A stretch of 64,000 nucleotides of DNA. Origin: Maricaulis sp034659015. GTDB taxonomy: Bacteria > Pseudomonadota > Alphaproteobacteria > Caulobacterales > Maricaulaceae. The notes below the pieces were generated by a model. That model was not told where the DNA came from. It worked only from the letters and a program-made list of their open reading frames with translations, and searched no databases. Positions 16,587 through 25,808 of this stretch are shown piece by piece (the stretch's first letter is position 1; each line of letters starts with the position of its first letter). The stretch lies in assembly GCA_034659015.1 (NCBI GenBank), contig JAYEGL010000014.1:124001-188000 (forward strand), read 5' to 3'. Made by a program: the position numbers and the translations under genes.

Positions 16587-18692
16587 CTACTCCCCGATCA
16601 GCGTGAACCACTCGTCCTCGGTCAGCGTTTCCACGCCCAGCTCCGCCGCCTTCTTGGCCTTCGAACCGGCCCCCGGACCCGCCACGAGATAGTCGGTCTT
16701 GCCCGACACCGAGCCGGAAACCTTCGCGCCCAGGGACTGCGCCTTGGCCTTGGCCTCGTCGCGGGTCATGCGTTCCAGCGTGCCGGTGAAGACGACGGTC
16801 TTGCCGGCCACGGGGCTGTCGGAGGACACGGCTTCGGCATCCTCGATGGTCAGCTGGGCTTCCAGCCGGTCCAGCAGGTCAAGATTGTGCTGTTCGGTGA
16901 AATACTGGTCCAGCGCCTCGACCGCCGCATTGCCGATCCCGTCAATGCCCAGCATCTCCGCCCGCACGGCCTCGTCGGTGAGGTTCTCGGCCGCCTTGCG
17001 GAAGGCGCTCCAGCTGCCATAGGTGCGCGCCATCAGCTGGGCCGTGTTCTCGCCGACATGGCGGATGCCGAGCGCGTTGAGGAAACGGCCGAAGGGGATG
17101 CTTCGCCGGCTTTCGATGGCGGCGAAGAGATTGGCGATGCTCGTCTCGCCGAACCCTTCGCGCTCCTGCAGGGGCGGTGTGATCTCACCGGCCTCGTTGC
17201 GCATTTTCAGGGTGAAGATGTCCGCCGGTTCGCGCACCAGTCCCTCTTCGTGGAAGAGATCGATCTGCTTCGTGCCCAGCCCCTCGATATCGAAAGCCTT
17301 GCGCGAGACGAAATGCTTGAGGCGTTCCTTCAGCTGGGCGTCGCAGATCAGCCCTCCGGTACAACGGCGCACCGCATCCAGCTTGCCGGTCTTGGGGTCG
17401 TGCTCGCGCAGGGCCTGGCTGCCGCAGACCGGGCATTCCGTCGGGAAGTCGAAAGGCGCGCTGCGCCCCTCGCGGTCCGGGTCGACGACCTTGACGATCT
17501 GGGGGATGACATCGCCGGCGCGCTGGATCACCACCGTGTCGCCGACACGGACATCCTTGCGCTCGATCTCGTCCTGATTGTGCAGCGTGGCGTTGGTGAC
17601 CACGACGCCGCCCACCGTGACCGGCTTGAGCCGCGCCACGGGCGTCAGCGCGCCGGTGCGACCGACCTGGATGTCGATCCCCTCCAGCACGGTCGTGGCC
17701 TGTTCGGCGGGGAATTTGTGCGCAATCGCCCAGCGCGGGGCGCGGGCGACGAATCCCAGCCTTTCCTGCCAGTCCAGCCGGTCGACCTTGTAGACCACGC
17801 CGTCGATATCATAACCCAGCGTGGCCCGCCGGGCCTCGATATCGGCATAGACGGCGATCAGCGCGTCCACGCTCTCGCAGCGCTGCATCATCGGATTGGT
17901 CGGAAAGCCCCAGTCGCCCAGCCGCGCGACCGCATCGAGCTGGGTCTCGGCCAGGGGCGCACTCACCTCGCCCCAGGCATAGGCGAAAAAGCGCAGCGGA
18001 CGCTGGGCAGTCATCTTGGGATCGATCTGGCGCAGCGAACCGGCCGCGGCATTGCGGGGGTTCTTGTAGGCCGGCTTGCCCGCCTCTTCCTGGCGGTCAT
18101 TGAGCGCCGCGAAGTCGTCATGGGACATATAGACCTCGCCGCGCACTTCCAGCACGTCCGGCCAGCCCGAGCCCGGCAGGGTTTCGGGGATGTCGTCCAG
18201 GGTCAAAAGATTGGCGGTGACATCCTCGCCCGTCTGCCCGTCGCCGCGCGTGGCGCCATGGACGATGCGGCCCTTCTCATAGCGGATCGAGGCGGACAGG
18301 CCGTCGATCTTGGGTTCGGCCGTGATCGCCACGGGCGCATCCTCGCCCAGGCCCAGAAAGCGGCGGATCCGGCCCACGAAGTCGGCCACGTCCTCGTCGT
18401 TGAAAGCATTGCCCAGCGACAACATGGGCACGGCGTGGACGATCTCGCCGAACTTGCCCGAGGGTGCCGCGCCGACCCGGCGGGTCGGACTGTCCGCGCC
18501 TTCCAGTTCGGGAAAGCGCGACTCGACCGCCTCCAGGCGCTGGCGCAGCCGGTCATAGGCCGCATCGGAGATCTTCGGCGCGTCGTTCTGGTAGTAGGCC
18601 TTGTCGTGGGCGTGGATCTCCCTGGCCAGGCGTTTGTGCTCGGCCCGCGCCTCGTCGGCGGTGAGATCCTCGACATCCTTCAGTGCGCTCAT
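16587..18692 (-). CDS. ligA: NAD+-dependent DNA ligase
   Basis: A 701-residue enzyme sealing nicks during replication and repair. The adenylation lysine is K128 in EPKIDG. An Ia domain (AYYQNDAPKISDAAYD) precedes it. The zinc finger is CPVCGS...CTGGLICD with four cysteines, followed by the helix-hairpin-helix block (FDIEGLGTKQID) and a C-terminal BRCT domain (about 620-701; VAGKTVVFTGTLERMTRDEA). ATG at 18692 is the conserved start; in-frame extension upstream is not conserved-looking. It is minus strand like the dcw genes but separated from recN by the SDR/TetR pair. Confidence 0.96.
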   Translation of the reverse strand: MSALKDVEDLTADEARAEHKRLAREIHAHDKAYYQNDAPKISDAAYDRLRQRLEAVESRFPELEGADSPTRRVGAAPSGKFGEIVHAVPMLSLGNAFNDEDVADFVGRIRRFLGLGEDAPVAITAEPKIDGLSASIRYEKGRIVHGATRGDGQTGEDVTANLLTLDDIPETLPGSGWPDVLEVRGEVYMSHDDFAALNDRQEEAGKPAYKNPRNAAAGSLRQIDPKMTAQRPLRFFAYAWGEVSAPLAETQLDAVARLGDWGFPTNPMMQRCESVDALIAVYADIEARRATLGYDIDGVVYKVDRLDWQERLGFVARAPRWAIAHKFPAEQATTVLEGIDIQVGRTGALTPVARLKPVTVGGVVVTNATLHNQDEIERKDVRVGDTVVIQRAGDVIPQIVKVVDPDREGRSAPFDFPTECPVCGSQALREHDPKTGKLDAVRRCTGGLICDAQLKERLKHFVSRKAFDIEGLGTKQIDLFHEEGLVREPADIFTLKMRNEAGEITPPLQEREGFGETSIANLFAAIESRRSIPFGRFLNALGIRHVGENTAQLMARTYGSWSAFRKAAENLTDEAVRAEMLGIDGIGNAAVEALDQYFTEQHNLDLLDRLEAQLTIEDAEAVSSDSPVAGKTVVFTGTLERMTRDEAKAKAQSLGAKVSGSVSGKTDYLVAGPGAGSKAKKAAELGVETLTEDEWFTLIGE

Positions 18693-18825
18693 CGCCGGCT
18701 CCGCTCGAATCGTCGCCTTCATATTTGGCGAGAAGCCCGACGAGGTCGAGACTTGGGGGCGGCTTTGCGTCAGCGCCGGCGCACACCGGGACGGGCCCGT
18801 CCCGGCGTGCGCGGCCCGGACCGGA

Positions 18826-19566
18826 TCAGGCGTTCGTGCCGTTATCGACGACGAGTTCGGCCCCGGTGACGCTGCGCGCGTCAGGGCCGGCCAGCCAGGC
18901 GACCATCGCAGCAACATCGTCCGGGTCGCTGAAGCGGGAAATGGCCATGCCTTGGCGTTGCGCGTCGGCGAAGTCGCCCTGGGCGGGATTCATGTCGGTA
19001 TCGGTGGAGCCCGGATGCACGATGTTCGCAGTGATGTTGCGGCCGCCATAGTCGCGGGCCAGGCCCTTGGCGAGACCCGTCAGGGCTGCCTTGCTCATCG
19101 CGTAGAGCGTCATGCCCGGGCCCGGAACGCGCTGGGCGATATTGCTGCCGGTGAAGATCAGACGGGCCCCGTCCGGCAGGTGCGGCTCGGCGGCGAGCAC
19201 GGCCGCATAGGCGGCGCGCACATTGATCGACATCGTGGTTTCGTAGGCATCCATGCCTAGCTCGCTGACCGGGCCGGCCTGCAGCACGCCGGCATTGTTG
19301 ACCAGAATGTCGATACGGCTCAGCCGGCCGGCGGCCTCGCGCACCGCGGCCTGAACGGCTTCGACATCGCGATTGTCCGCCTGCAGGGCGATGGCCGTAC
19401 CGCCCGCATTGCCGATCTCGACGACCAGCGCGTCGGCCTTTTCACGCGACGCCGCATAGGTGAAGGCCACGTGCGCGCCCGCATCGGCCAGGCGCCGTAC
19501 GATGGCCGCACCGATCCCCCGGCTGCCGCCCGTCACAAGGGCGGTCTTTCCGGCAAGTGAACTCAT
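18826..19566 (-). CDS. Short-chain dehydrogenase/reductase
   Basis: A 246-residue classical SDR. The NAD(P)-binding motif TGGSRGIG is at residues 12-19, NNAG at about 88-91, the catalytic Ser in FTGSN, and YAMSK with the catalytic Tyr and Lys. The C-terminus (SVTGAELVVDNGTNA) is typical of 3-oxoacyl-ACP-reductase-like members. The Arg at TGGSR favours NADPH. Substrate is unknown. ATG at 19566 has GGAG six bases upstream. It is divergent from the TetR gene, with two matching operators between them, so it is the likely regulated target. Confidence 0.92.
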   Translation of the reverse strand: MSSLAGKTALVTGGSRGIGAAIVRRLADAGAHVAFTYAASREKADALVVEIGNAGGTAIALQADNRDVEAVQAAVREAAGRLSRIDILVNNAGVLQAGPVSELGMDAYETTMSINVRAAYAAVLAAEPHLPDGARLIFTGSNIAQRVPGPGMTLYAMSKAALTGLAKGLARDYGGRNITANIVHPGSTDTDMNPAQGDFADAQRQGMAISRFSDPDDVAAMVAWLAGPDARSVTGAELVVDNGTNA

Positions 19567-19579
19567 GAGAAACTCCATA

Positions 19580-19597
19580 ATGTAATGATCGATACAT
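19580..19597. promoter_or_regulatory. TetR-type operator, SDR-proximal
   Basis: An 18-base dyad ATGTA-N8-TACAT lies 14 bases from the SDR start. The same half-sites and spacing recur at 19637-19654, on the TetR side. Position and duplication between divergent regulator and enzyme genes support an operator. Confidence 0.7.
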
Positions 19598-19635
19598 ATG
19601 TAGGTGGAGAGGTTGAGCCGGGACGTCAACTGATT

Positions 19636-19655
19636 TATGTATCACATGTTACATA
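19636..19655. promoter_or_regulatory. TetR-type operator, tetR-proximal
   Basis: A dyad with arms TATGTA and TACATA, containing ATGTA-N8-TACAT as in the site at 19580. It lies 11 bases before the TetR start codon, as expected for autorepression. Confidence 0.7.
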
Positions 19656-19666
19656 ACGGAGTCGTC

Positions 19667-20266
19667 ATGGCGCGCGGACGCCCGAGACTGTTTGACAAGG
19701 ATGAGGCGCTTGAGCGCGCGATGGATGTGTTCTGGCTGCGCGGCTATGACGGCGCCTCCATGTCCGACCTTGCGCAGGCCATGGCGCTGAACCCGCCCAG
19801 CATCTATGCCGCCTTCGGCAGCAAGGAGGGGCTTTTCCTCGCCGCCATCGAAAAATACCGGGAGACCGGCGCCGGCGGCATCTGGTCGGTTCTGGACAGC
19901 GATGCGGATGCGCGCAGCGTGGCGGAACACGTCCTGCGCCGTACGGCCGACACCTTCACCCGCACGACGCCGCCGCGGGGCTGCATGATCGTCCTGACGG
20001 CTCTGGAGACCGAGAGTGCGCATCCGGATGTCTGCGCGGTGCTCGAGCGGTACCGCAAGGAGAATGCCCGGCGGCTGGAGGCGCGTTTCCGACAAGCCAG
20101 GGAGACGGGCGAGCTGCCTGCGGACACGGACTGCGCCGCCCTGGCGGATTTCGTGGTGACGGTACAGCACGGCATGTCGATACAGGCCCGCGACGGGACC
20201 GGGCGCGACCGGCTTCATGCCATTGTCGATATCGCCCTGAAGGCCTGGCCCCGAAAGACGGATTAG
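19667..20266 (+). CDS. TetR/AcrR family transcriptional regulator
   Basis: A 199-residue repressor. The N-terminal DNA-binding segment has ARGRPRLFDKDEALERAM, then the helix-turn-helix WLRGYDGASMSDLAQAM and PSIYAAFGSKEGLFLAAI. The rest is the ligand-binding helical domain (C-terminal TetR_C-like, with PRGCMIV typical of the AcrR/YdeS-like group). ATG at 19667 has GGAG five bases upstream; an earlier in-frame ATG would lie in the operator. Its stop overlaps the convergent recN stop by four bases. Confidence 0.92.
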   Translation: MARGRPRLFDKDEALERAMDVFWLRGYDGASMSDLAQAMALNPPSIYAAFGSKEGLFLAAIEKYRETGAGGIWSVLDSDADARSVAEHVLRRTADTFTRTTPPRGCMIVLTALETESAHPDVCAVLERYRKENARRLEARFRQARETGELPADTDCAALADFVVTVQHGMSIQARDGTGRDRLHAIVDIALKAWPRKTD

Positions 20267-21960
20267 GCCTCGACGGCCATCAGCGCATCCGCCTGTGCCC
20301 GTGCCGCATCAGTGACCTCGGCGCCGGAGAGCATGCGGGCGATCTCCTCGCGGCGTTCCGCGCCTTCCAGCCGGACCAGCGTGGTGCGCACCCCGCCCTG
20401 CCCGTCATCGTCCTTGACGATCTTCCAGTGATGATCGGCGACGGCGGCCACCTGGGGCGAATGGGTGACGACTAGGGTCTGGCCCTTTTCCGCCAGCCGC
20501 TTGAGGCGTCGGCCGACCGCATCGGCCACGGCGCCGCCCACGCCCTGATCGACCTCGTCGAAGACCAGGACCAGGCCCTCGTCTTCGCCGGCCAGCGACA
20601 CCTTGAGCGCGAGCCCGAAACGGGAGAGCTCGCCGCCCGAGGCGATCTTGTCGAGCGGACCGAAGGGCGAGCCCGGATTGGTGGCGACCTCGAAGACGAC
20701 GCTGTCACGTCCGTCCGGCCCGGCCTTGTCGTCGTCGGAGACGATGGACACCCGGAAACGTGCCTTCTCCATCTTGAGCGGCGGCAGTTCGCCGGCCACG
20801 GCCCCGGCCAGCGCCTCGCCGGCCTTTTCGCGGCTGCGGGTCAGCGCATGGGCGGCATCGTCATAACGCGCCTTGGCGGCACTGACAGCCTTCTCGGCCT
20901 CGGCTATCCGGTCGGACGCGTTCTCGATGGCGTCGAGCTGATCGGCCAGACGGCCGTGCAGCGCCGGCAGGTCGTCGACCTCGACATCATGCTTGCGGGC
21001 CAGGCCACGCAGGGCGAAGAGCCGCTCCTCGACCGCGTCGAGGCGGCCCGGCTCAACATCGAAGGCCTGGGCAGCATCGGCCAGGGCGTCCTGGGCCTCG
21101 TTGAACTCGATCAGGGCGCGGTCGATAGCAGACGAGGCCCGTTCCAGCGCTTCGCCGGCCGACCCGCCGCCCTCGCCGATATGACCGCGTACCCGCTCCA
21201 GACCGCGAAGCGCCGCATTGAGCCGGCTTTCCAGACCGCCCCCCTCTCCGGCCAGGGCCTGCTCGGCATCCTGCAGATCGCCCAGCGCCCGCTCGGCCCC
21301 CTGGAGGAATTGCCGCTCGTCGGCCAGCTCCGCCTCCTCACCGGTCTTCGGCGACAGGGTTTCCAGCTCGTCCAGCGCATGGGTCAGGAAGGCCTTCTCG
21401 TCGTCGGATGCGCGATTGGCGCTGACCAGGTCGTCGAGATGACGTTGCGCTTCGGAATAGTCTTTCCATGCCGCGCGGCAGGCGGCGCGCAGATCGTTGT
21501 GCCCCGCATAGGCGTCGAGATAGGCGCGGTGCGTCTTCGGATCCATCAGGCCGCGGCCGTCGTGCTGGCCATGGACTTCCACCAGAACGTCGCCGAGCGA
21601 CCGCAGGAGGCCGATGCTGGCGGCCTGATCGTTGACATGGGCGCGCGAGCGGCCGTCCTCGCCGAGCCGGCGGCGCAGGATCAGCGGCTCGCCCGGCTCG
21701 ACCGCGATACCGGCTTCGTCCAGCACGGCGCGGGCAGGATGATCGTCGGGAAGCTCGAATTCGGCGACAGCCAGGGCCTCGTCGGCGCCCGTGCGCACCT
21801 GCGCCCGGTCGGCCCGCTCGCCGGCGGCGAGGCCGAGGGCGCCCAGAAGAATGGATTTGCCCGCGCCCGTCTCACCGGTCAGGGCGCACAGACCGCTCTC
21901 GAAGACGGCATCCAGCGTGTCGATCAGGACGACATTGCGAATGGAGAGGGAGAGCAGCAT
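20263..21960 (-). CDS. recN: DNA repair protein RecN
   Basis: A 565-residue SMC-like ATPase acting at double-strand breaks. Walker A GETGAGKS is at residues 29-36, a long coiled coil spans about 155-365, and the C-terminal half has the signature ASGGELSRFGLALK, Walker B LVLVFDEVDQGVGG and the H-loop VVTHSPQVAA. Length is normal. It starts 20 bases after the bamD stop, in the usual alphaproteobacterial order lpxC-bamD-recN. Confidence 0.95.
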   Translation of the reverse strand: MLLSLSIRNVVLIDTLDAVFESGLCALTGETGAGKSILLGALGLAAGERADRAQVRTGADEALAVAEFELPDDHPARAVLDEAGIAVEPGEPLILRRRLGEDGRSRAHVNDQAASIGLLRSLGDVLVEVHGQHDGRGLMDPKTHRAYLDAYAGHNDLRAACRAAWKDYSEAQRHLDDLVSANRASDDEKAFLTHALDELETLSPKTGEEAELADERQFLQGAERALGDLQDAEQALAGEGGGLESRLNAALRGLERVRGHIGEGGGSAGEALERASSAIDRALIEFNEAQDALADAAQAFDVEPGRLDAVEERLFALRGLARKHDVEVDDLPALHGRLADQLDAIENASDRIAEAEKAVSAAKARYDDAAHALTRSREKAGEALAGAVAGELPPLKMEKARFRVSIVSDDDKAGPDGRDSVVFEVATNPGSPFGPLDKIASGGELSRFGLALKVSLAGEDEGLVLVFDEVDQGVGGAVADAVGRRLKRLAEKGQTLVVTHSPQVAAVADHHWKIVKDDDGQGGVRTTLVRLEGAERREEIARMLSGAEVTDAARAQADALMAVEA

Positions 21961-21980
21961 TCAGGGCGTTCGCACCCCCT

Positions 21981-22814
21981 TTAGCCGAACAGACGACGCC
22001 AGGCCCGTTCGAAATAGGACGGGTCCTCGCGCTCGGGGTCCACTTCCAGCGTGATGCCTTCGCGCGTGAGAAGCTCGTAGCTGTTCTGGTACCATTCGCT
22101 GCCCGGGAAATTGTATCCCAGAACGGACGCCACCTGCTGGGCCTCATGGTCGACGCCGAGGGCGACATAGGATTCCACCAGGCGATGCAGCGCTTCCGGC
22201 ACGTGCGACGTGGTGCCGTATTCCTCGATCACGGTCTGGAACCGGTTGATCGCGGCGAGATGATAATTGCGGCGCAGATACCAGCGGCCGACGCTCATCT
22301 CCTTGCCGGCCAGATGGTCGCGCGTCATGTCGATCTTCAGGCGCGCATCCGTCGCATAGCGGCTTTCCGGGAAGCGCCGTGTGACCTGTTCCAGGGCTTC
22401 CAGCGCCTGGCGCGTGGCCGCCTGGTCGCGTCCGACATCCATGATCTGTTCGAAATAGCAGATGGCCACGAGATAGTAGGCGTAGGCCGCGTTGCGGTTG
22501 CCCGGGTGAAGCGAGATGAAGCGCTCGGCATCCGAGATCGCCTCTTCGTAATTGTTCGACTGGTAGTTGGCGAAAGCCGCCATCAGCATCGAACGGCGTG
22601 CCCACTCGGAATACGGGTGCTGGCGCTCGACCTCGTCGAACTGGGCCGCGGCCACATCGTACTGGTTGCGGTCCATGCTCTGGAACGCTTCCGCATAGAT
22701 CGTCTCGGCCGGGCGTTCGACATAGGCCACCGCCGCGTCCGGGCGATTGGAGGAACAACCCGCCACGAGTGCAGAGACGGCAAGCGGCAACAGGATACGC
22801 GACGAAAGGGTCAT
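21981..22814 (-). CDS. bamD: Outer membrane assembly lipoprotein BamD
   Basis: A 277-residue lipoprotein of the BAM complex that folds beta-barrel proteins in the outer membrane. The signal peptide ends in lipobox LVAGC (Cys20). Five TPR-like repeats follow, with AEAFQSMDRNQYDVAAAQFD, HPYSEWARRSMLMAAFANY and RFPESRYATDARLKI typical of BamD/ComL. It lies between lpxC and recN on the same strand. Confidence 0.95.
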   Translation of the reverse strand: MTLSSRILLPLAVSALVAGCSSNRPDAAVAYVERPAETIYAEAFQSMDRNQYDVAAAQFDEVERQHPYSEWARRSMLMAAFANYQSNNYEEAISDAERFISLHPGNRNAAYAYYLVAICYFEQIMDVGRDQAATRQALEALEQVTRRFPESRYATDARLKIDMTRDHLAGKEMSVGRWYLRRNYHLAAINRFQTVIEEYGTTSHVPEALHRLVESYVALGVDHEAQQVASVLGYNFPGSEWYQNSYELLTREGITLEVDPEREDPSYFERAWRRLFG

Positions 22815-22932
22815 GTGGACATGGGCTCGACAATTGTGGCGGCCGGACGACCACCCGTTCGTTCAGCGTTGTAGCGGATGATTGGCCGGGGCAAAAGTAC
22901 CCCTTCAGTAACCTTGATCCGGCGGGCCGGAA

Positions 22933-23832
22933 TCAGGAGTGCGCCAGCGCGACGTCGGCGGCCGCCTCGTCACGCATATTGACCCATTTCCAGGCGCTGG
23001 TGTCGTCCAGCAGGGCACGCAGGGCCGCATTGTTCACGGCATGGCCCGGCCGCTCGGCCGAATAGCAGCCGATGATCGGCGCGCCGGCGAGATAGAGATC
23101 GCCGACGGCGTCCAGCGCCTTGTGGCGCACGAACTCGTCCTTGAAGCGCAGGCCTTCCGGATTGGCGATGCCGGTCTCGTCGAGCACGACCGCATTGTCC
23201 ATCGACCCGCCGCGGGCCAGCCCGGCGGCGAGCAGCGCGTCGTAATCCTTCTTGAAACCGAAGGTGCGGGCGCGGGCGATGTCGGAGGAAAAGATTTCCG
23301 GCGTGATGTCGAAAACGCAGGCCTGGCGGCCGACCGCCTGATGCTCGAAGGCGATCTCGATCTCGATCATCGGCTTGAGCGCGGGCAGGAAGCGGGCGCG
23401 GCGCTCGTCATCCTCGATGCTGACCGGGCGCAGCACCTGGATCGCGCGGCGCGGCACGGACTGGGATTTTAGCCCCACCTGTTCGATCAGTTCGACGAAG
23501 GGCGCGGAAGACCCGTCCATCACCGGGATTTCCGAGCCGTCGACCTCGATCACGGCATCGTCGACACCGAGACCGGCCAGGGCCGCCATCAGGTGTTCCA
23601 CCGTGGCGATGGAGACGCCGGCCGCGTTCTGCAGCGTCGTGCCCAGACGCACCTCGCTGACCGCATCGGCGCGCGCGGCGATACTATTGTCGCGATCGGC
23701 GATGTCGGACCGCACGAAACGGATGCCCGAGCCGGCCGACGCCGGTTGCAGGACCATGCGAACCCGCTCTCCGGTATGAAGACCGATGCCCGCGCAAACC
23801 GCGGGGGCTGCCAATGTCTGCCGGTAGATCAC
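22933..23832 (-). CDS. lpxC: UDP-3-O-acyl-N-acetylglucosamine deacetylase
   Basis: A 299-residue zinc amidase performing the committed step of lipid A synthesis. Zinc ligands H80 (VEHLMAALAG), H237 and D241 (RHKALDAVGD) are present, as is the catalytic H264 (GHAVNN). GTG start at 23832. An 11-base-pair terminator hairpin after ftsZ (23999-24027) separates it from ftsZ, so the AT-rich stretch around 23940-23985 may hold its own promoter. Confidence 0.96.
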   Translation of the reverse strand: MIYRQTLAAPAVCAGIGLHTGERVRMVLQPASAGSGIRFVRSDIADRDNSIAARADAVSEVRLGTTLQNAAGVSIATVEHLMAALAGLGVDDAVIEVDGSEIPVMDGSSAPFVELIEQVGLKSQSVPRRAIQVLRPVSIEDDERRARFLPALKPMIEIEIAFEHQAVGRQACVFDITPEIFSSDIARARTFGFKKDYDALLAAGLARGGSMDNAVVLDETGIANPEGLRFKDEFVRHKALDAVGDLYLAGAPIIGCYSAERPGHAVNNAALRALLDDTSAWKWVNMRDEAAADVALAHS

Positions 23833-23998
23833 TGTTACACGCCGCTAGCTACTTGATACGGATCCGGTGCCGGCCTGCGGCCCCGGTGCACGACATACGT
23901 CGTCCCTCGCTTGGCAAACAACACCTTGCGCGGCCAGCACGCAATTAAAGCATTGTTGCGTTTTGTTACGCACGCGCAACACGGCGCCCGAACGCAAA

Positions 23999-24027
23999 CG
24001 ACCCGCCGGCGCGGAACCGGCGGGTCG
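23999..24027 (-). terminator. Terminator hairpin after ftsZ
   Basis: A perfect 11-base-pair stem, CGACCCGCCGG / CCGGCGGGTCG, with a seven-base loop, begins 24 bases after the ftsZ stop. On the minus strand a short T-containing run (TTTGCGTT) follows. It is a likely intrinsic terminator or attenuator ending the division operon before lpxC. Confidence 0.7.
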
Positions 24028-24050
24028 CCTGCAATGTCATGCGGTCGGGC

Positions 24051-25682
24051 CTAGTTGGCCTGCCGGCGCAGAAAGGCGGGGATCTCCAGATCGCCCTCTT
24101 CCAGGCTGTCGCCGAACAGATCGCCCGAGGCCTTGGCCTGGGAGGTCTGGACCGGGGCGGTCTTGGTCACGGGTGCCGCCTTTTTCGGGGCCGGCTCGGC
24201 CGGCTTGCGACGGCGGCCGAACAGGGAGAAGCCGCGCCTGGACTCCTCGCCGGACTCGTCCCCGGCATCCCTGGACGGCGCTTCGCTGCGCCGCTGTTCG
24301 TAGCGCGCATTGAGGCTGGCCGCTTCCTCGGCCAGGCGGGCCTGGTCGCGTACGACCTGCGGCTGACGGACCTCGGTGCGCGTGTCGATGGCGACGGTGC
24401 GGCTGTCGGCGAGATAGGGGTCGTTGTCCCGCTCGATCGGCGTCTCGGCGACAGCGTCGGACAAGTCTTCGGCACCGGCCGCCCGCTTGAGCGGCTCGGC
24501 TTCCTGCTCGCTTTCCGGCGCCTGCGGCTCGGCGCGGCGGACGACGGGTTCAGGACGGGCGGCAACGGTGCGCTCGGTCTCGACGGCCGGCGCCTGACGG
24601 CCCGGACGGTCCGAACCGGTGCGCTTCCACGGCAGGATGGCGTCGTTCGGGCTGGAGCGCTCGGCGCTCTGCGGGGCCGTGCGGTGGCGCGAACGCGGAT
24701 CGGCAGCCATGTCGGCCTCCGCATCGATACCGGTCGCCACAACGGACACGCGCATCGAGCCTTCCATCGTCTCGTCGAAGGTGGAGCCGACGATGATATT
24801 GGCTTCCGGGTCGACTTCGGAGCGGATCTCGTTGGCCGCCTCGTCGACCTCGTAAAGGGTCATGTCATAGCCGCCGGTGATGTTGATCAGCACGCCCGTG
24901 GCGCCCTTCATCGAGACATCGTCCAGCAGCGGGTTGGAGATGGCGGCCTGGGCGGCGTCGACGGCGCGTTTTTCGCCGGAGGCCTCGCCCGTGCCCATCA
25001 TCGCCTTGCCCATCTCGTTCATCACGGCCCGCACGTCGGCGAAGTCGAGATTGATCAGGCCGGGCATGACCATCAGGTCGGTGATGCCGCGCACGCCGGA
25101 ATGCAGAACCTGGTCGGCCATCGAGAAGGCTTCCGCAAAGGTCGTCTTTTCCGTGGCGATGCGGAACAGGTTCTGGTTCGGGATCACGATCAGCGTGTCG
25201 ACATGATCCTGCAATTGCTCGATACCGGCCTCGGCCAGCTTCATGCGGCGCGAGCCCTCGAAGTGGAAGGGCTTGGTCACGACACCCACGGTGAGGATGC
25301 CCATTTCACGTGCGGCGCGCGCCACGACCGGTCCCGCGCCCGTGCCCGTTCCGCCGCCCATGCCGGCGGTGATGAAGACCATGTGAGCGCCGGCAAGCTG
25401 CTCGCGGATATCGTCGATGGAGTCCTCGGCGGACTGTTCACCCACTTCCGGCCGGGCACCGGCACCCAGGCCTTCGGTGATCGCCGCGCCCATCTGGATG
25501 CGCTTTTCCGACTTCGAGCGCGTCAGCGCCTGGGCGTCGGTATTGGCGACGACAAAGTCGACGCCTTCCAGACTGGCCTCGATCATGTTGTTGACCGCGT
25601 TCCCCCCGGCGCCCCCGACACCGAACACGACAATTCGCGGCCGAAGTTCGGTCGTTTCCGGGATGGAGAGATTGAGCGTCAT
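24051..25682 (-). CDS. ftsZ: Cell division protein FtsZ
   Basis: A 543-residue tubulin-like GTPase that forms the Z-ring at midcell. GGAGGNAVNNM is at residues 23-33, the tubulin signature GGGTGTG at 109-115, and the T7 catalytic loop NLDFADV at 211-217. The globular core ends near 320. An intrinsically disordered, Arg/Glu/Pro-rich linker of about 200 residues follows, then the FtsA/membrane-anchor-binding tail DLEIPAFLRRQAN (531-543). GAGG before the ATG. The 126-base upstream gap has a CtrA box and two GANTC sites. Confidence 0.98.
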   Translation of the reverse strand: MTLNLSIPETTELRPRIVVFGVGGAGGNAVNNMIEASLEGVDFVVANTDAQALTRSKSEKRIQMGAAITEGLGAGARPEVGEQSAEDSIDDIREQLAGAHMVFITAGMGGGTGTGAGPVVARAAREMGILTVGVVTKPFHFEGSRRMKLAEAGIEQLQDHVDTLIVIPNQNLFRIATEKTTFAEAFSMADQVLHSGVRGITDLMVMPGLINLDFADVRAVMNEMGKAMMGTGEASGEKRAVDAAQAAISNPLLDDVSMKGATGVLINITGGYDMTLYEVDEAANEIRSEVDPEANIIVGSTFDETMEGSMRVSVVATGIDAEADMAADPRSRHRTAPQSAERSSPNDAILPWKRTGSDRPGRQAPAVETERTVAARPEPVVRRAEPQAPESEQEAEPLKRAAGAEDLSDAVAETPIERDNDPYLADSRTVAIDTRTEVRQPQVVRDQARLAEEAASLNARYEQRRSEAPSRDAGDESGEESRRGFSLFGRRRKPAEPAPKKAAPVTKTAPVQTSQAKASGDLFGDSLEEGDLEIPAFLRRQAN

Positions 25683-25699
25683 GGGAGACCTCGTAGACG

Positions 25700-25780
25700 A
25701 TACTTAAGGTTAACTGCGATTCACCGTGCAGTGTCGCTCCGAGACGCTTAAGCAGGGGTTAAATCCGCCGAAGATTCAGC
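25700..25780 (-). promoter_or_regulatory. ftsZ control region: CtrA box and GANTC sites
   Basis: TTAA-N7-TTAA, the full CtrA recognition pattern, lies at 25748-25762, 66 bases upstream of the ftsZ start. GANTC methylation sites of the CcrM type are at 25718-25722 and 25773-25777. A compact TTAAGGTTAA lies near 25703-25712. In Caulobacter, ftsZ is repressed by CtrA and its promoter responds to CcrM methylation and GcrA; the arrangement here fits the same control. Confidence 0.75.
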
Positions 25781-25808
25781 AAGGCCGGGTTTACGCTTTG
25801 CAGTGGGC

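Noticed and set aside
22900..22935. Inverted CCGG-rich repeat after lpxC as a terminator.
   Set aside because: The stem is short and bulged and no T run follows on the minus strand.
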